A model generated the notes under the pieces. The model was not told where the DNA came from, did no database searches, and was given only the letters and a program-made list of their open reading frames with translations. 64,000 bases of DNA from Ichthyophis bannanicus. Its lineage: Eukaryota; Chordata; Amphibia; Gymnophiona; Ichthyophiidae. The stretch covers positions 194,052,184 through 194,116,183 of the forward strand of contig CM066044.1 in the NCBI GenBank assembly GCA_033557465.1. The letters run 5' to 3'. This document shows positions 20,362-30,879 of this stretch, piece after piece. Positions within the stretch are counted from its first letter, which is position 1. Every line of letters begins with the position of its first letter. The translations under genes were made by a program, and so were the position numbers.

Positions 20362-20569
20362 GTTGAGGAAAAATTGGGCCTAGTGCCCAAAATGGCGCAT
20401 GGCACCTGAGAGAAAAAAGGCTGGAAAATCCAGATAAAAGATTACAAATTTTTTTTTTTTTTAAGGAAGAAAGAATGAACCGGTGGTATCGGTATAGCGT
20501 CGAGGAAGGTAGATGCTACCACAAAAAAGAATGAAAACTATGGGATAATTTCTGCGGTGACAGGAAAAC

Positions 20570-20761
20570 GACCTGCTGGCTCCGCGGAAAACGAAGAACT
20601 GGAGAGAGGCAGTTGGGAAAGGTGGGAAAGGCAGCATGCAGGCACTGTGGGATGCTCCCAAAAGCTTTCTAATTGGACGCTGGGGAGCGTTCCCGCGCAG
20701 GCTCCGTCGGTACCGACGATACCCATATGTGAAGACTACATTCCTGCTTGTTCCTGGAGAT
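20570..20761. repeat. H1 right terminal repeat
   Basis: It ends GTTCCTGGAGAT at 20761, with TCGGTACCGA and the GACTACATT form that matches the H1 internal complementary region. The flanking TAAA-repeat tail resumes directly. Confidence 0.88.
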
Positions 20762-22557
20762 ATAAATAAATAAATAAATAGAGTAAAAAGTAGGCATCTT
20801 GAAAACAGTGCCTACTTTTATACAGACCACTTGCAGATGTTTCCAAAAGCATTGTTTAGGTGGAGCTGTGATGTATGTGCTTATTTTATGGAGTATGCAC
20901 ACAAATTTTCACCTTCTTCAGTGAAGGTGTAAATTTGAGCATGAGTATTTGTGCACTATTAGGGCTGGTTCCAGGTGTCTATTTTACAAAGGCACATAGG
21001 CATCTATCTTGCCTTTATACAATAAAGACTTAAAATAGGTGTCCTACTATAAAATTACCCCCTATAAGTCAAAATATATCAGAAAACTGCTCTGATCTCC
21101 CTAATGAAAACCTCACGTAATGCAGACAGCTGAAGAGCATTTCTTTACCAGAGACCCATGAAAGTTATCACATTAATGCATTTAAATACAGAACAGTCAC
21201 CTGATCTTGAAAGCCTCACACAGGCATCATAGTAGGGTGTAGTCAAGACTTTCAAGAGAACCATTCTGCCAGACTATTTATTTAGCTAAATTTATATACC
21301 ACAAATCTAAAAGTCTAAGAGAGGTAGAGACCTAGGGTGCTTGGTGGGGGCCATCCTGTTAGCAAGAGGACTGTAGGAAGAGGTCTGGCTCTGACACCAG
21401 AGAGAGATCTCATCCACTCCACTGCAGGGAGCACTATTTAGCTACTGAACATTATGGGAGTCAGGTTAGAGGACTTCAGCAGTTAGCTAGTGAAGACCAT
21501 CTTTCCATCTGTCTCTGTGATGACTGATCTGCTCTCCTCCTTTCTGATCGCAGAGAAGTGTACACTGTTGAGGGACAGTAGGGCACCAAACCAGAGAAAG
21601 ATCGAAGTAGCACAAAAAATGGTGTTTTTGTCTTGTTCTGCAAAAATTAAAGCCTGGCCAAGAGATAAGGGAGAACAAGTTTAAGAAGAATGATCATGGG
21701 AGGGGATGATGGAACAATAAAAATGACAGGATATTTTAGCAGGTAAGAGAGAGCAGAGTGGGGATAGGGGACACACGATGGCAGTCAGCATTTGGTCAAC
21801 TTCCCCCCTTCTTAACAAAATTAGTGCCTCACATTACTATCGTTTAAACACACCGCTTAAGCATGGACCAGGAAATCCACTGCTTGCCCCAAGGCAAGCA
21901 CTGTGGAACTTTGTGTGCCTTTTGGGAACCTGCCAAGTACTTGTGACCTAGATTGACCACTGTTGGAAACAGGATACTGGGCTTGATGGAACTTGGTCAG
22001 ACCCAGTATGGCATTTCTTATGTTCAGATTAGCCTCCTATAAATAATCAAGCAAAATGAGGGCTTTGTTAAAATGTTGGGATGCATAAACAAATGTGGAG
22101 ACATTATGGCTGCGACAATATCTAAAGCTCTCAAGATTTAACACCACGTACAACTCAACTCAATATTGATTGCCTCTGGAAACCAAGGCCTTAGGCGAGT
22201 CACACAGCACACCGATTTTATATCAACTCAATACAAGTTGCATCATAAGGGTATGGACTGTTGAAGTCACCTTCCTGAAACATATAAAAATAAAAGAGGG
22301 GAGGGGGAGCAAGTTGCTATTAAAGCAGCTTCCCCAAAACTGCAACATGACAATGCCCCTCCATACTAATTGCAAAGATTTTGTGACCCAAACGGTGGGG
22401 ACCTGCTATGCACCAATCTGGTATGTTGCAAGCTTTGGTCATCAGCCATCAAAGTCAATGACAAATGCAGCTCGCCTTTGATATTGTATTTGGAAAAATA
22501 TATCATGCCAAAATTGCTTGCCCCAAGATGATGTATTTACCATTATACCCCTGCTGG
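20762..22557. other. Mostly unassigned DNA
   Basis: After the short TAAA tail (20762-20780) I see no gene. Near 21278-21330 the complement of a LINE or SINE tail (GTGGTATATAAATTTAGC on the minus strand) is present. A CR1 3' end lies at 21936-22025. The rest, including 22040-22557, gives no recognisable frame or repeat. Confidence 0.5.
21936..22025 (+). mobile_element. CR1-type LINE 3' end
   Basis: The segment from AAGTACTTGTGACCTAGATT through ATACTGGGCTTGATGGAAC to CCCAGTATGGCATTTCTTA is the common 3' end of vertebrate CR1 copies. Related ends are at 34060-34140 (minus) and 38905-39000 (plus). Confidence 0.7.
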
Positions 22558-22573
22558 GTGCTCTGGCCTTTTG
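22558..22573. repeat. 16-bp target-site duplication
   Basis: GTGCTCTGGCCTTTTG at 22558-22573 is repeated exactly at 24163-24178, on both sides of the L1-type insertion. Confidence 0.85.
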
Positions 22574-24162
22574 TTTTTTAAAATATTTATTATTTATTGA
22601 ATTTTATACAATCCATCAAGCCAATCTTGAACAGGAAAAAAATACAATGGGGAAAATTTTGATTTAAAAAAAATACATATAGGAAATCAAAACCAAATAT
22701 CTCTTGTAGTCCACATATTGGGTAGGAGAGGAGACAGCAAAACACTTAAGGCAGTGGAACCTTAGGTGCAACAAAAGAAAAATCTTAATTATAAAGAGAG
22801 TAGGATAGTCACTTAGATTCTCAGAACAATCATACTATGGAGAAGTTAACAGCATTACTCAGGCACAGACCTATCTGATAACTTAGCATTAATGAAGGTA
22901 GCGAGGTCAGCAAGTTGAGAGATATACCAGTGAACATTTACAAGGGAACCTTAAATAAAAAGACCTCCAATCTGCATGACTCCAGGTTTATGTAGGAGTA
23001 ATTTCTTCCTCCTCTTTTGAGTCTCTTTGGTTATATCAGGAAACATGGAAATTGTATAAGCACAAAAAGTTTCCAGTCTCTTCTTAAAGAACATTTTAGG
23101 TAGCCATTCTTTGTCCGTGACCAATGTGCACGAAACCAACAATGTAGAAGTAGAAGGTCTCAGCACCGGACCTCTCTAACAACTCAGACACATTTAAAAC
23201 CTCTAAACTGGAATCCTCGCTTGAAGTTGCCGGTTCTTTTTTGCCCGTTGGGAGATAATATACCTTTGTTAGGGGTGGAATCAGATCTTCAGGCACTCTT
23301 AAAACCTCAACCAGGTAGCGTTTGAACATATCAAGGGCCGTAACACTCCTAATCCTGGGGAAATTCAGGACCTTCAAAATTCATTACCCTCGCTGAGTTT
23401 TTCAACACCTCAACTTATAACACAAAGCCACATTGATTTAGTTAAAGACAGAGTTCAGTTCGGAAAGTCTTACCAACTGACTTCCATGATCTTCAACTTG
23501 CAATTTAACCTTTTCCAAATTACTCACAGTAGAATCAATACAGACAGAGTTCTCCTGGATCCTGGTGGAGAGAGCCAAAGTTTGTCTAGCTACAGCATTA
23601 GAAAATGAGACAATAGCTTCCCATATCACTTCCAAAGTGAAAGCCTGAGGTCTAGCAGGCAAAGATAATGCCAGAGTAGAAATTACAACCAAGGAAAGCC
23701 GAGAGAGAATCCCTTCAACAAGAGGATTGCTGGCCATCGAAGCTTCTGCCTGCTGCAAAATACCCAAAGCCTCCCTGGAACTACTGGGGTCGACTGAGCC
23801 AGGACACTCGCAGTATCCCCTCGAGCTGTAGCCTGCCTTTCCCAGACATGCGAGGGAGGTGGCACCTGACCTGGGGGGACGAGACTCAGAGCAGCAGGGC
23901 ATGGTGGCAGCGTTCTCACATCAGGAGAAAGTGAGGTTTCAACATCTGAAGGCAGCAGCAAACTCTCCTCCACTGTCGCAGCCAAGCCGGAACGAATCTC
24001 CTGTTTTATCGTCTGAGTGATTTCAACAAAGCAATCCATTGGACTGCAAATAGAAGGCTGGGACTCCGAGGGAAAGACCCTCGCCTTCCTTTTCCATTTA
24101 GGCATCAGGTAAGAGAAACATCTCAGCGGGCATCTTGGTTAACCTCTCCCCCACTAGATCTC
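22574..24162 (-). mobile_element. ORF1-only L1/Tx1-type insertion
   Basis: A 1,589-bp insertion on the minus strand flanked by perfect 16-bp duplications. The 3' end at the left has an AATAAATAATAAATATTTT-type tail. The 5' end starts GAGATCTAGTGGGGGAGAGG, about 57 bases before the ORF1 ATG at 24105. The element carries ORF1 and about 380 bases of 3' sequence, but no endonuclease or reverse transcriptase. Because the 5' leader is present, this is not simple 5' truncation. It looks like an ORF1-only derivative comparable to mammalian HAL1 (half-L1) elements. Confidence 0.7.
22951..24105 (-). pseudogene. L1-type ORF1 protein remnant
   Basis: ORF1 proteins of L1-group LINEs are trimeric RNA-binding chaperones. 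Read leftward from the ATG at 24105 there is a Ser/Pro-rich start, a region with heptad-like spacing (STVSNLEKVKLQVEDHGSQL, about 23480-23540), an RRM-like start KVLNFPRIRSVTALDMFKRY (about 23320-23380), and a C-terminal block FPDITKETQKRRKKLLL, which corresponds to the T/SxETxxxRR signature of the L1 ORF1 C-terminal domain. Several frame changes separate these blocks, so the copy is inactive. Confidence 0.65.
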
Positions 24163-24178
24163 GTGCTCTGGCCTTTTG

Positions 24179-25134
24179 AACCTCACTACTATGTCATGAT
24201 ATAATACAAGATGAGAGTGTGTGCAGGCTAGGTGGGATTACCTCTGAAAGCAAAAGGAAATGGTGCTGGCCTAGCCCCTTGCCATTTAAATAGCCCGCCC
24301 CTAACCCAAACCCTTCCTGTGCTTGTCCACTCCCCCCTCACCTTAGGTTTTCTGTCCTGAGCTTCTCTTATCTGAGCGTCCTGAGCTTCTCTTATCTGAG
24401 CCTACCTCCCTTTCTTTAAAATTTGCTCCTGTCTTTTACATTATCCCTAACCTGCCCCGTACTTCACAAAGCCTTCGTAACTGTCTCTACTTCCCTTCAT
24501 CCCACCTCCCCCCTCCTGAGTTCCCTAGCTTCCTCCCATTTGTTCCCAGAGCCCCTCTATTCAGGGCATTCTGTTCCTAAATATGTGACGAGTGTGACAG
24601 GAAAGAAAGAGAGCCTATGTAGTAGAAAACAGTATGACCAGGAAGGATTTTTTGGGGGGTGGGAGGGATAGGAATGAGGAGAAGAGAGAAGGGAGCCAAA
24701 CTGTCTACTGTAACTCTTGCCAATGCCACTGCATCACTCTGATGCATGAAAAACATGAATACAGCAAAGATAGCTCAAGATGGCGTTTCAGAAGCCCATG
24801 CTGACATCACACTGATACAAGCAGAGCATGAACACAGAACAGGCGGCTGACAAGAAGATTGAAAGAGATTAACAATGTGAATTTCACCATAATAAAAGTG
24901 CACACTTAATTTCACTCCCTCTTCCCCTCACCCAAAAAAATAAAGCAGGAAATAAGGTATAGTTAAGCAAAACAGAAGAGACGCAGCAAAAAAAAAAAAA
25001 AACCCAACAAAAAAACAAAGTAAAATATATGAATGGATATTTTCAGGTATTACTACTTTGCTACTAAGAATGTAAAAGCAGCAGTTCTTGACAGCTATTT
25101 TATTTTGGCTAACAGTACTGTAGTATTACTATAA
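24179..25134. other. Unassigned DNA with a short tandem repeat
   Basis: A 24-base unit (CCTGAGCTTCTCTTATCTGA core) is repeated twice at about 24356-24402, each copy with a GATA-type CTTATCT. An A-run lies near 24989-25003. No gene or recognised repeat is otherwise seen. Confidence 0.45.
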
Positions 25135-25480
25135 AACAAAATTACTCAGAAGTTGCAGTAGGTTTCTCTGTGGGCAACAGGAGTAAGTCCTCACCTATGG
25201 GTAACATCCCCGATGGAGCCTTGCACGGGAATGCTGCCCAGCTTCTATTGGAAGCTTTTGGAAGGCTCCACTGTGCCTGTTTGCCTCCTTCCCGCCTGCC
25301 GCCACAGCACCACAATGCTTCAATCTTTTAATATAGCTGTAGCAGAAGACAACTCCTCAGGGAGGTAGGAGGGTTGTGAGGACTTATTTCTGCTGTCCAA
25401 GGAGAACACCTGCTACAGGTGAGTAATTACCTTTTTTCCATGGACAAGCAAGAATGAGTCCTCACGTATGGAACTCCCAC
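25135..25480. repeat. X1 left terminal repeat
   Basis: Diverged version of the DIRS left end: a first block near 25142-25205, an inverted partner near 25375-25425 (TGAGGACTTATTTCTGCTGT), and a complementary region with CCATGGACAAGCAAGAATGA at 25439-25458. A donor-like CAGGTGAGTAA at about 25416-25426 is kept. Confidence 0.65.
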
Positions 25481-25767
25481 GCTACAGGCTACCAAAAACC
25501 GAGGAGGCCACCGAGAAGCCCAGCAGGGGCAACTCACCTGTGAAATGGCGAGAGGTCAAAACAATTCAACCACCAACTCTACACAAAATGAGTGAATTTC
25601 TCTTTTTCCTTTATTTTTATTATTTTTTTGGTAGCCTGGATAGAAGAAAATGGGCCTGGGGGAGGGGTGAGGGGGTTGGAGTTGGCTTCTAATCCCCAAA
25701 CAGATTATAGAGTACAGATTGGCTGAAGTTGCTGTCGTGTCGTGTTGGCAAGCCTGAGCCATGATCA

Positions 25768-26618
25768 TCAAGGTACAGGCTTGCCTGGGCATAAGCAAGA
25801 GAGATGCAGTCTGCTAGCCAAATCGAAAGACAGAGTTTGGAAATTGCAGCTCCCATTAGGGTTAAAAGAAAAACAAAGCTGGATGGACATTCTATGGGCT
25901 TTTGTCCACTCCAAGAAGAAAGCTAAGGCTCGCTTGCAGTCCAACATGTGCAATGCAGCTTCCCCTTTGTGTGTATGAGGCTTCAGGAAAAATGTTGGAC
26001 AAACAATTGACTGATTGAGGTGGAAATCAGATACCATTTTTGGAAGGTATTTAGGATGAATACGAAGGACCACTATTATGGTGGAATTTGGTGTAAGGCA
26101 GATGAACCACTAGAGCCTGAAGTTCACTTGCTCTCAATGCTGAAGTGACCACCATCAGAAACAATATCTTCTAAATCAAGAACTTCAGAGGACAGGAATT
26201 GAATGGATCAAAGGGAGCTTTCATGAGCTGTGCAAGAACCACATGGAGATCCTAAGACACTGTGGGAAGCTTGTAGGGAGGTTTCAAGAGAAGCAAACCC
26301 TGAATAAAGTGAACAATTAAAAGCTGTGCTGAGATAGACCTGCCCTCCACACTTCAATGGTAAACTCCAATTGCACCAAGGTGGACCCTGATGGAGTTGG
26401 ACTTAAGTCCAGACTCTGAGAGGTGTAGAAGATGGTCAAGCAGTTTTTGGGTGGAACAGACCAAAAGGATCTATGGTGTGACCCTCACACCAGACAGCAA
26501 AGCTCTTCCATTTGTAAGCATAAGACTTTCTTGTAGTAACCCTCCTGGAGGCCAAAAGAACTTTGGTTACACTGTCCAGCAGGTTGAGCCAAGACAACAT
26601 CAGCCTCTCAACATCCAT
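25768..26618 (-). pseudogene. DIRS tyrosine recombinase, X1 copy (decayed)
   Basis: Recognisable blocks are ASRRVTTRKSYAYKWKSFAV near the start (about 26500-26560) and HPKYLPKMVSDFHLNQSIV with LDCKRALAFFLEWTKAHR further down (26073-25880). The C-terminal catalytic part with HxxR and Tyr is missing between 25768 and the left terminal repeat, so this copy also carries a deletion. Confidence 0.65.
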
Positions 26619-26746
26619 GCTGTTAGGACCAAGGACCGGATGTTGGGGTGCATCATCATCCTGTCCTCCTGCATTATTAGATTAGGCATGTGACCAAGTC
26701 ATAGCAGCTCTAGACTGGAGAGCTGCAGCAGGAGGGGAAACCAAGG

Positions 26747-28647
26747 CTATCTGGGCCAGTAGGGAGTGATGAGAATCATCATGCCTCCATTTGTTTTGAG
26801 CTTCGGAGGGTTTTTGCAATGACAGGTATTGGCGGATAAGCGTATAGAAGACCCTCCGTCCAATGGAGGAGGAAAGCATCCAACGCTAGTCTGCTGTGTG
26901 ATCTTTCTCTGGAGTAGAACTGATCCACCTGGGCATTCTGTAGGGTGGCGGACAGATCTATCGAGGCAGTGCCCTACTCTCAAAAGATGCAAGTCACAAT
27001 TTCCCTGTCCAGCGTCCACTCCTGTAGCTGAAGAACTTGACTCAGTCTGCCTGCCAGAGTATTTTGCTCGCCTGGCAGGTACGTGATTCTCAAGTCCATC
27101 CATGCACAATAGCAAACTACCACAACCCGACTGCTTCCCAACACAGGAGGTATGAACCTGTTCATCCCTACTTATTGATGTAGAACATGGCGACCTGATT
27201 GTCAGTCTGAACCAGAACAATTTGGTTGGCCAGTCAATCTCAGAAAGCCTTTAGAGCATTCACCCACTGCTCTTACTTCCAAGAAGTTGATCTGATGAAG
27301 ACTTTCTTGGATGGACCAATTGCCCTGGGTGTGCAACCCGAGATGAACTTCCCATCCCAGCTTGGATGCATCTGTCATCAGAACTTTTTGGGGTGGAGTA
27401 ATTTGGAAAGGAAGGCCCTTGTGTAAATAGTGGTAGACTGTCCACCAGTGCAATGACTGAACAAGAGGGGCAGTGACACACAGACGATCCTTGAGTTGAC
27501 CCATGGCCTGGGTCCACTGAGTCTTCGGAGTCCACTGAGCTTGCCTCATCTGAAGGCATGCCAATGGTTTGACATGTACCGTGATGGCCACATGGCCTAG
27601 TACAGTCAACATCCTGCAAGCTGTTACCTGCTGACTCAATCGAGTCTCCCACACAAGTACTATCAATCTGAGAAGTCATTCATGTGGCAGGAAGGCTCTT
27701 GCCCAAGTCGTGTCGAGCAGGGCTCCTATAAACTCCAATTGTTGGGCAGGCTGCAGGTGAGACTTTGGGAAATTTACTACAAACCCTAGTAGTTCCAACA
27801 CCCAAATGGTCAATCATTTTGATTCTTGGACTCCTTCCGGAGTGGTGCTCTTGATCAGTCAAACGTCCAGATTGGGGAAGACAAACACTCCCAGCGTCCG
27901 GAGGTAAGCAGCCATTACTGTGAGGCACCTGTAGTACAGCCTTCTCCATGTATGGCCCCCAACTATGGAACGGCCTCCCTGCCGCAATACGTACAATTAA
28001 AGACCTAATGGACTTTAGGAAAGCCATAAAAATCCACCTTTTCTGTGAATACTATGGTCCCACCTCAGAAGAGCGCGTGCCAGATACTAATAATACAACT
28101 TCAAAACTTATACCTGTTATGTAACTCTGCTATACTGCACACTGTTACAATGTACCTGTATATAGTTAAATGTTTTAATTGTCCTACATAATCTTCCAAG
28201 TTGTAATATCCTGTTCCATGTAAACGTTTGCTGCTATGTTGTTCATTGTAAACCACTTTGAATTAATAAGGTGGTATAAAAATACCCCGTTAAATAAATA
28301 AATAACATTTTGTGAATACGAGATGTGCTGAGGCTAGATCAAACAGCAACACTCAGTACTGGAAATGCTGTCCTCCCAGGACAAATCTGAGGTATTTCCT
28401 TTGAGCAGGATGTATCTGTATGTGGGTATATGCATCCTTCAGATCCAGGGAGCACAGCCAATCTCCGCTTTGTAGGTAAGGAAGCAGGGTGCCCAGAGAA
28501 ATCATTCTCAACTTTTCTCTTGCCAAGAACTTGTTCAGATCTGAGCTCTAGGATGGAATGGTATCCATCTGTTTTCTTGGGAACCAGGAAGTACTTGGAA
28601 TAAAATCCCAGACTTTTTTGCTCTGGTGGCACGAGCTTGAACTTCAT
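26747..28647 (-). pseudogene. DIRS RT/RNase H, X1 copy (decayed)
   Basis: The pol protein of X1 in several frames. RNase H traces are LMTDASKLGWEVH, INFLEVRAV and, in another frame, a VQTDNQVAMF-like stretch near 27190-27215. The polymerase motif C near 27860 reads NLDV with a following stop, so it is inactivated. The fingers block is YSKYFLVPKKTDGYHSILEL at about 28560-28620. A plus-strand LINE (27929-28305) sits within it. Confidence 0.65.
27929..28305 (+). mobile_element. LINE 3' fragment in X1
   Basis: The plus-strand frame YGPQLWNGLPAAIRTIKDLM then KAIKIHLFCEYYGP is the usual C-terminus of L2-like LINE reverse transcriptases. The 3' end has GTAAACCACTTTGAATTAAT, GGTGGTATAAAAATACCCCG and a TAAATAAATAAATAA tail. 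The X1 sequence resumes with CATTTTGTGAATACG. Confidence 0.75.
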
Positions 28648-28874
28648 CAGGTCAACAAGAGGGTGGTGATTTCTCTCGGAAGCAGTTCCTGATGCAGTAG
28701 GTCAAGACGATGTGCCCTCAGGGGGCAATTTGGTGGTAGATCCAATAAGTGTAATTTGTAACTGCTCTGGGTGATTTGTAGGACCCATGAATCTGAGGTT
28801 ATGAGGGCTACCTGTGTGCAGAGTGAGATGTCCTCAGACCAGATGGTTCCCACTTGCAGTCAATAGAAGAATGG

Positions 28875-29443
28875 CTATGCTCTGAAGGAACCAGTCAAAA
28901 CCCATCCCTGGTTTTGGCTGAGAAGCCACTTGGGTCTTCTGGGACTTTTCCCCAATGCTACTGATGGCGAAGGGGCCTGTTTGGGCTGGGAGGTCAGTCT
29001 GGGGCCCAGGGAAGTACCTATGTCTATGAGGGTAGTAGATCTTCTGGCCTCCACCCTGGTACCTCTTCTGATAGGAGGCATGTTCAAATGTACACGCAGA
29101 GAGCCTAGTGAGAGTGATGTGCTGCTTCTCTATGAAGCCAGCTTTCTCCTTGACTTGCTCGCCGAAAAGATTCTCGCCACAAGCTTGTTCTGCATGGATT
29201 GCTCTAAGTCCGATGACTGTAGCCAGGCAAGTCTACGGGCACCAATGCGTAAGGCAGTATTCCTAGATGCCATTTTTAAAATATCATACGGCACCCATAC
29301 CATGAACTTAGAGCAGTCCTTGCCATGAGTCACTAGGTCACAATACTGTTCCAATTTTTCCAGGGGCATAAAATGGGCATGGTCAGCTAGATCACAAATG
29401 ATGTTCCTAAAGAACATGCCCATGTCCCGATAAAATATCTATC
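28875..29443 (-). pseudogene. gag: DIRS gag C-terminal part, X1 copy
   Basis: The minus-strand block from MGMFFRNIICDLADH to ALRIGARRLAWLQSSDLEQS is the gag core, parallel to AIAIGARRIAWLQASDLE in H1. It is followed by a basic stretch and then frame-broken sequence to 28875. The N-terminal part is lost at the junction with the LINE at 29444. Confidence 0.65.
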
Positions 29444-30255
29444 ATACTGGACCAGCAGTTGACCTTCAAGGCCCATATTCAAAGTATCACCAAAGCTGTA
29501 TGCTATAAACTCTAAACTCTCTGAAACCTATGCAACCTCCTACCCCCCGATACATTCCACTCAGTCTGCCAAGCCACCATCACTTCCTTGACTACAGAAA
29601 TTCCATTTATTATGGTCTACCAAAGTACGCTCTCCTCCCTTTACAACTCGCACAAAATACTGTTGCTCGATCTATCTTCCAAGCCTCAAGTCAAATCCAC
29701 ATCACTCCTATCCTCAAACACCTCCACTGGCTCTCAATCAGCTCCAGAATACAATTCAAAGTTCTAATATTCATTCACAAAACCCTGGACAAACAATCCT
29801 CAGAGCATCACCAAGCACTAATTCACACCCTGAACTCCGTCAGAACAAGAAGAAAGAACTGCCAAAACCTATTCAGTCTCTCACCACAGATTCGCAAAAC
29901 CAAGCAAACCACAAGAATAAGAGCATTTTCTCTGTACGCCCCTACCCTCTGGAATTCATTACTTCCCCTCAATTCAAACTATCAAATCAACCGTTAACTT
30001 TCGCAAACAACTCAAAACCCACCTCTTTCTGGAACATTTTTGTAACAGATGCCCAACAACAGATCAGGACTACCCCATACAAACAATCACTTCATCCTCC
30101 ACCCTACCCCCATAAAGCCCTTGTAACCCCCTTATCACCCCTCACACATCCTCTACCCCTATGTACATAGTTCTTTAGATAAGTATTGATTAAAATGTAT
30201 TGATATATGAAAAAGGTTCATTGTTCTGTGTTCACATTTATAATAATTTTCATGT
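29444..30255 (+). mobile_element. L2-like LINE 3' part
   Basis: Plus-strand reverse-transcriptase C-terminus. Around 29575-29990 the frame reads LDYRNSIYYGLP, LQLAQNTVARSIF, ITPILKHLHWLSISSRIQFK, APTLWNSL. These are the standard L2/CR1-group blocks following the catalytic core. It is 5'-truncated. The 3' end is near 30190-30255 without a clear duplication. It lies between the broken gag of X1 and the broken pol of X2. Confidence 0.8.
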
Positions 30256-30760
30256 TCATTGTGAGCCAGTCGTCCAGGTACAGGGAGACAAAGACCCCCA
30301 GGGTCTGGAGGAAGGCAGACATGACTGCCAGGTGCTTTGTGAAGATCCTGGGGGCTGCGGCCAACCCAAAGGGTAGTAACTGGTACTGATAGTGTTGGCT
30401 GCCCAGCATGAACTGAAGGTATTGTCTGTGATGCGGATGGATCGGAATATGCACGTACGCATCCTTCAGATCAAAGAAGCATAACCAGTAATCTTGGAAG
30501 AGGAATGGGAGGAGTGTCCCCAACGAGATCATATTGAATTTTTTGCATACCAGGAACCAGTTGAGGTTTCACAAATCTAGAATGGAGCAGAACCCATCAG
30601 TCTTTTTGGGGGCCAGGAAGTACCTGAAGTAGAAGCCCATCCCCGATCTGGGCTGGGGGAACCAGCTCTATAGCGAGGTTGGCCAGCAGAGCCACAACCT
30701 CAGTCTGCAACAGGCTCCGGTGCGCAGGGTCCATGGGGTACTCCCTGGGATTTTAAGGGG
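30256..30760 (-). pseudogene. DIRS reverse transcriptase, X2 copy
   Basis: Motif A region CFFDLKDAYVHIPIHPHHRQ, motif B region LLPFGLAAAPRIFTKHL and motif C YLDDWLT (codons at about 30270-30281) are readable in one frame from 30532 down to 30256. Upstream, EPVEV-type sequence to 30760 is frame-broken. The protein stops at the truncation right after the catalytic aspartates. Confidence 0.75.
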
Positions 30761-30879
30761 GCGGTAGCTAGGTGAAATGCAACAGGACAGCTGCTATGAA
30801 TGATATGTGGCATACAGGCATTGAAGGTGACAAGAGGGGAAAATGGATTAGCTGCCCCAGCACCTGCAGAGCGACCTCA

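Larger units (their letters stand above)
9398..20761 (-). mobile_element. DIRS retrotransposon H1, split by N1
   Basis: A full-length DIRS element on the minus strand, 5.69 kb after N1 (12436-18111) is removed. The left end at 9398 and right end at 20761 belong together: both carry the subfamily marks of an extra base in the GACTACATT / AATATAGTC stretch and a GATACCC-type flank next to the TCGG(T)ACCGA palindrome, which N1 lacks. The order on the minus strand is gag (20361-18556), reverse transcriptase and RNase H (18550-18112, resuming 12435-11232), and recombinase (11175-9879). All genes are damaged. Host sequence is rejoined without a target duplication. Confidence 0.9.
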
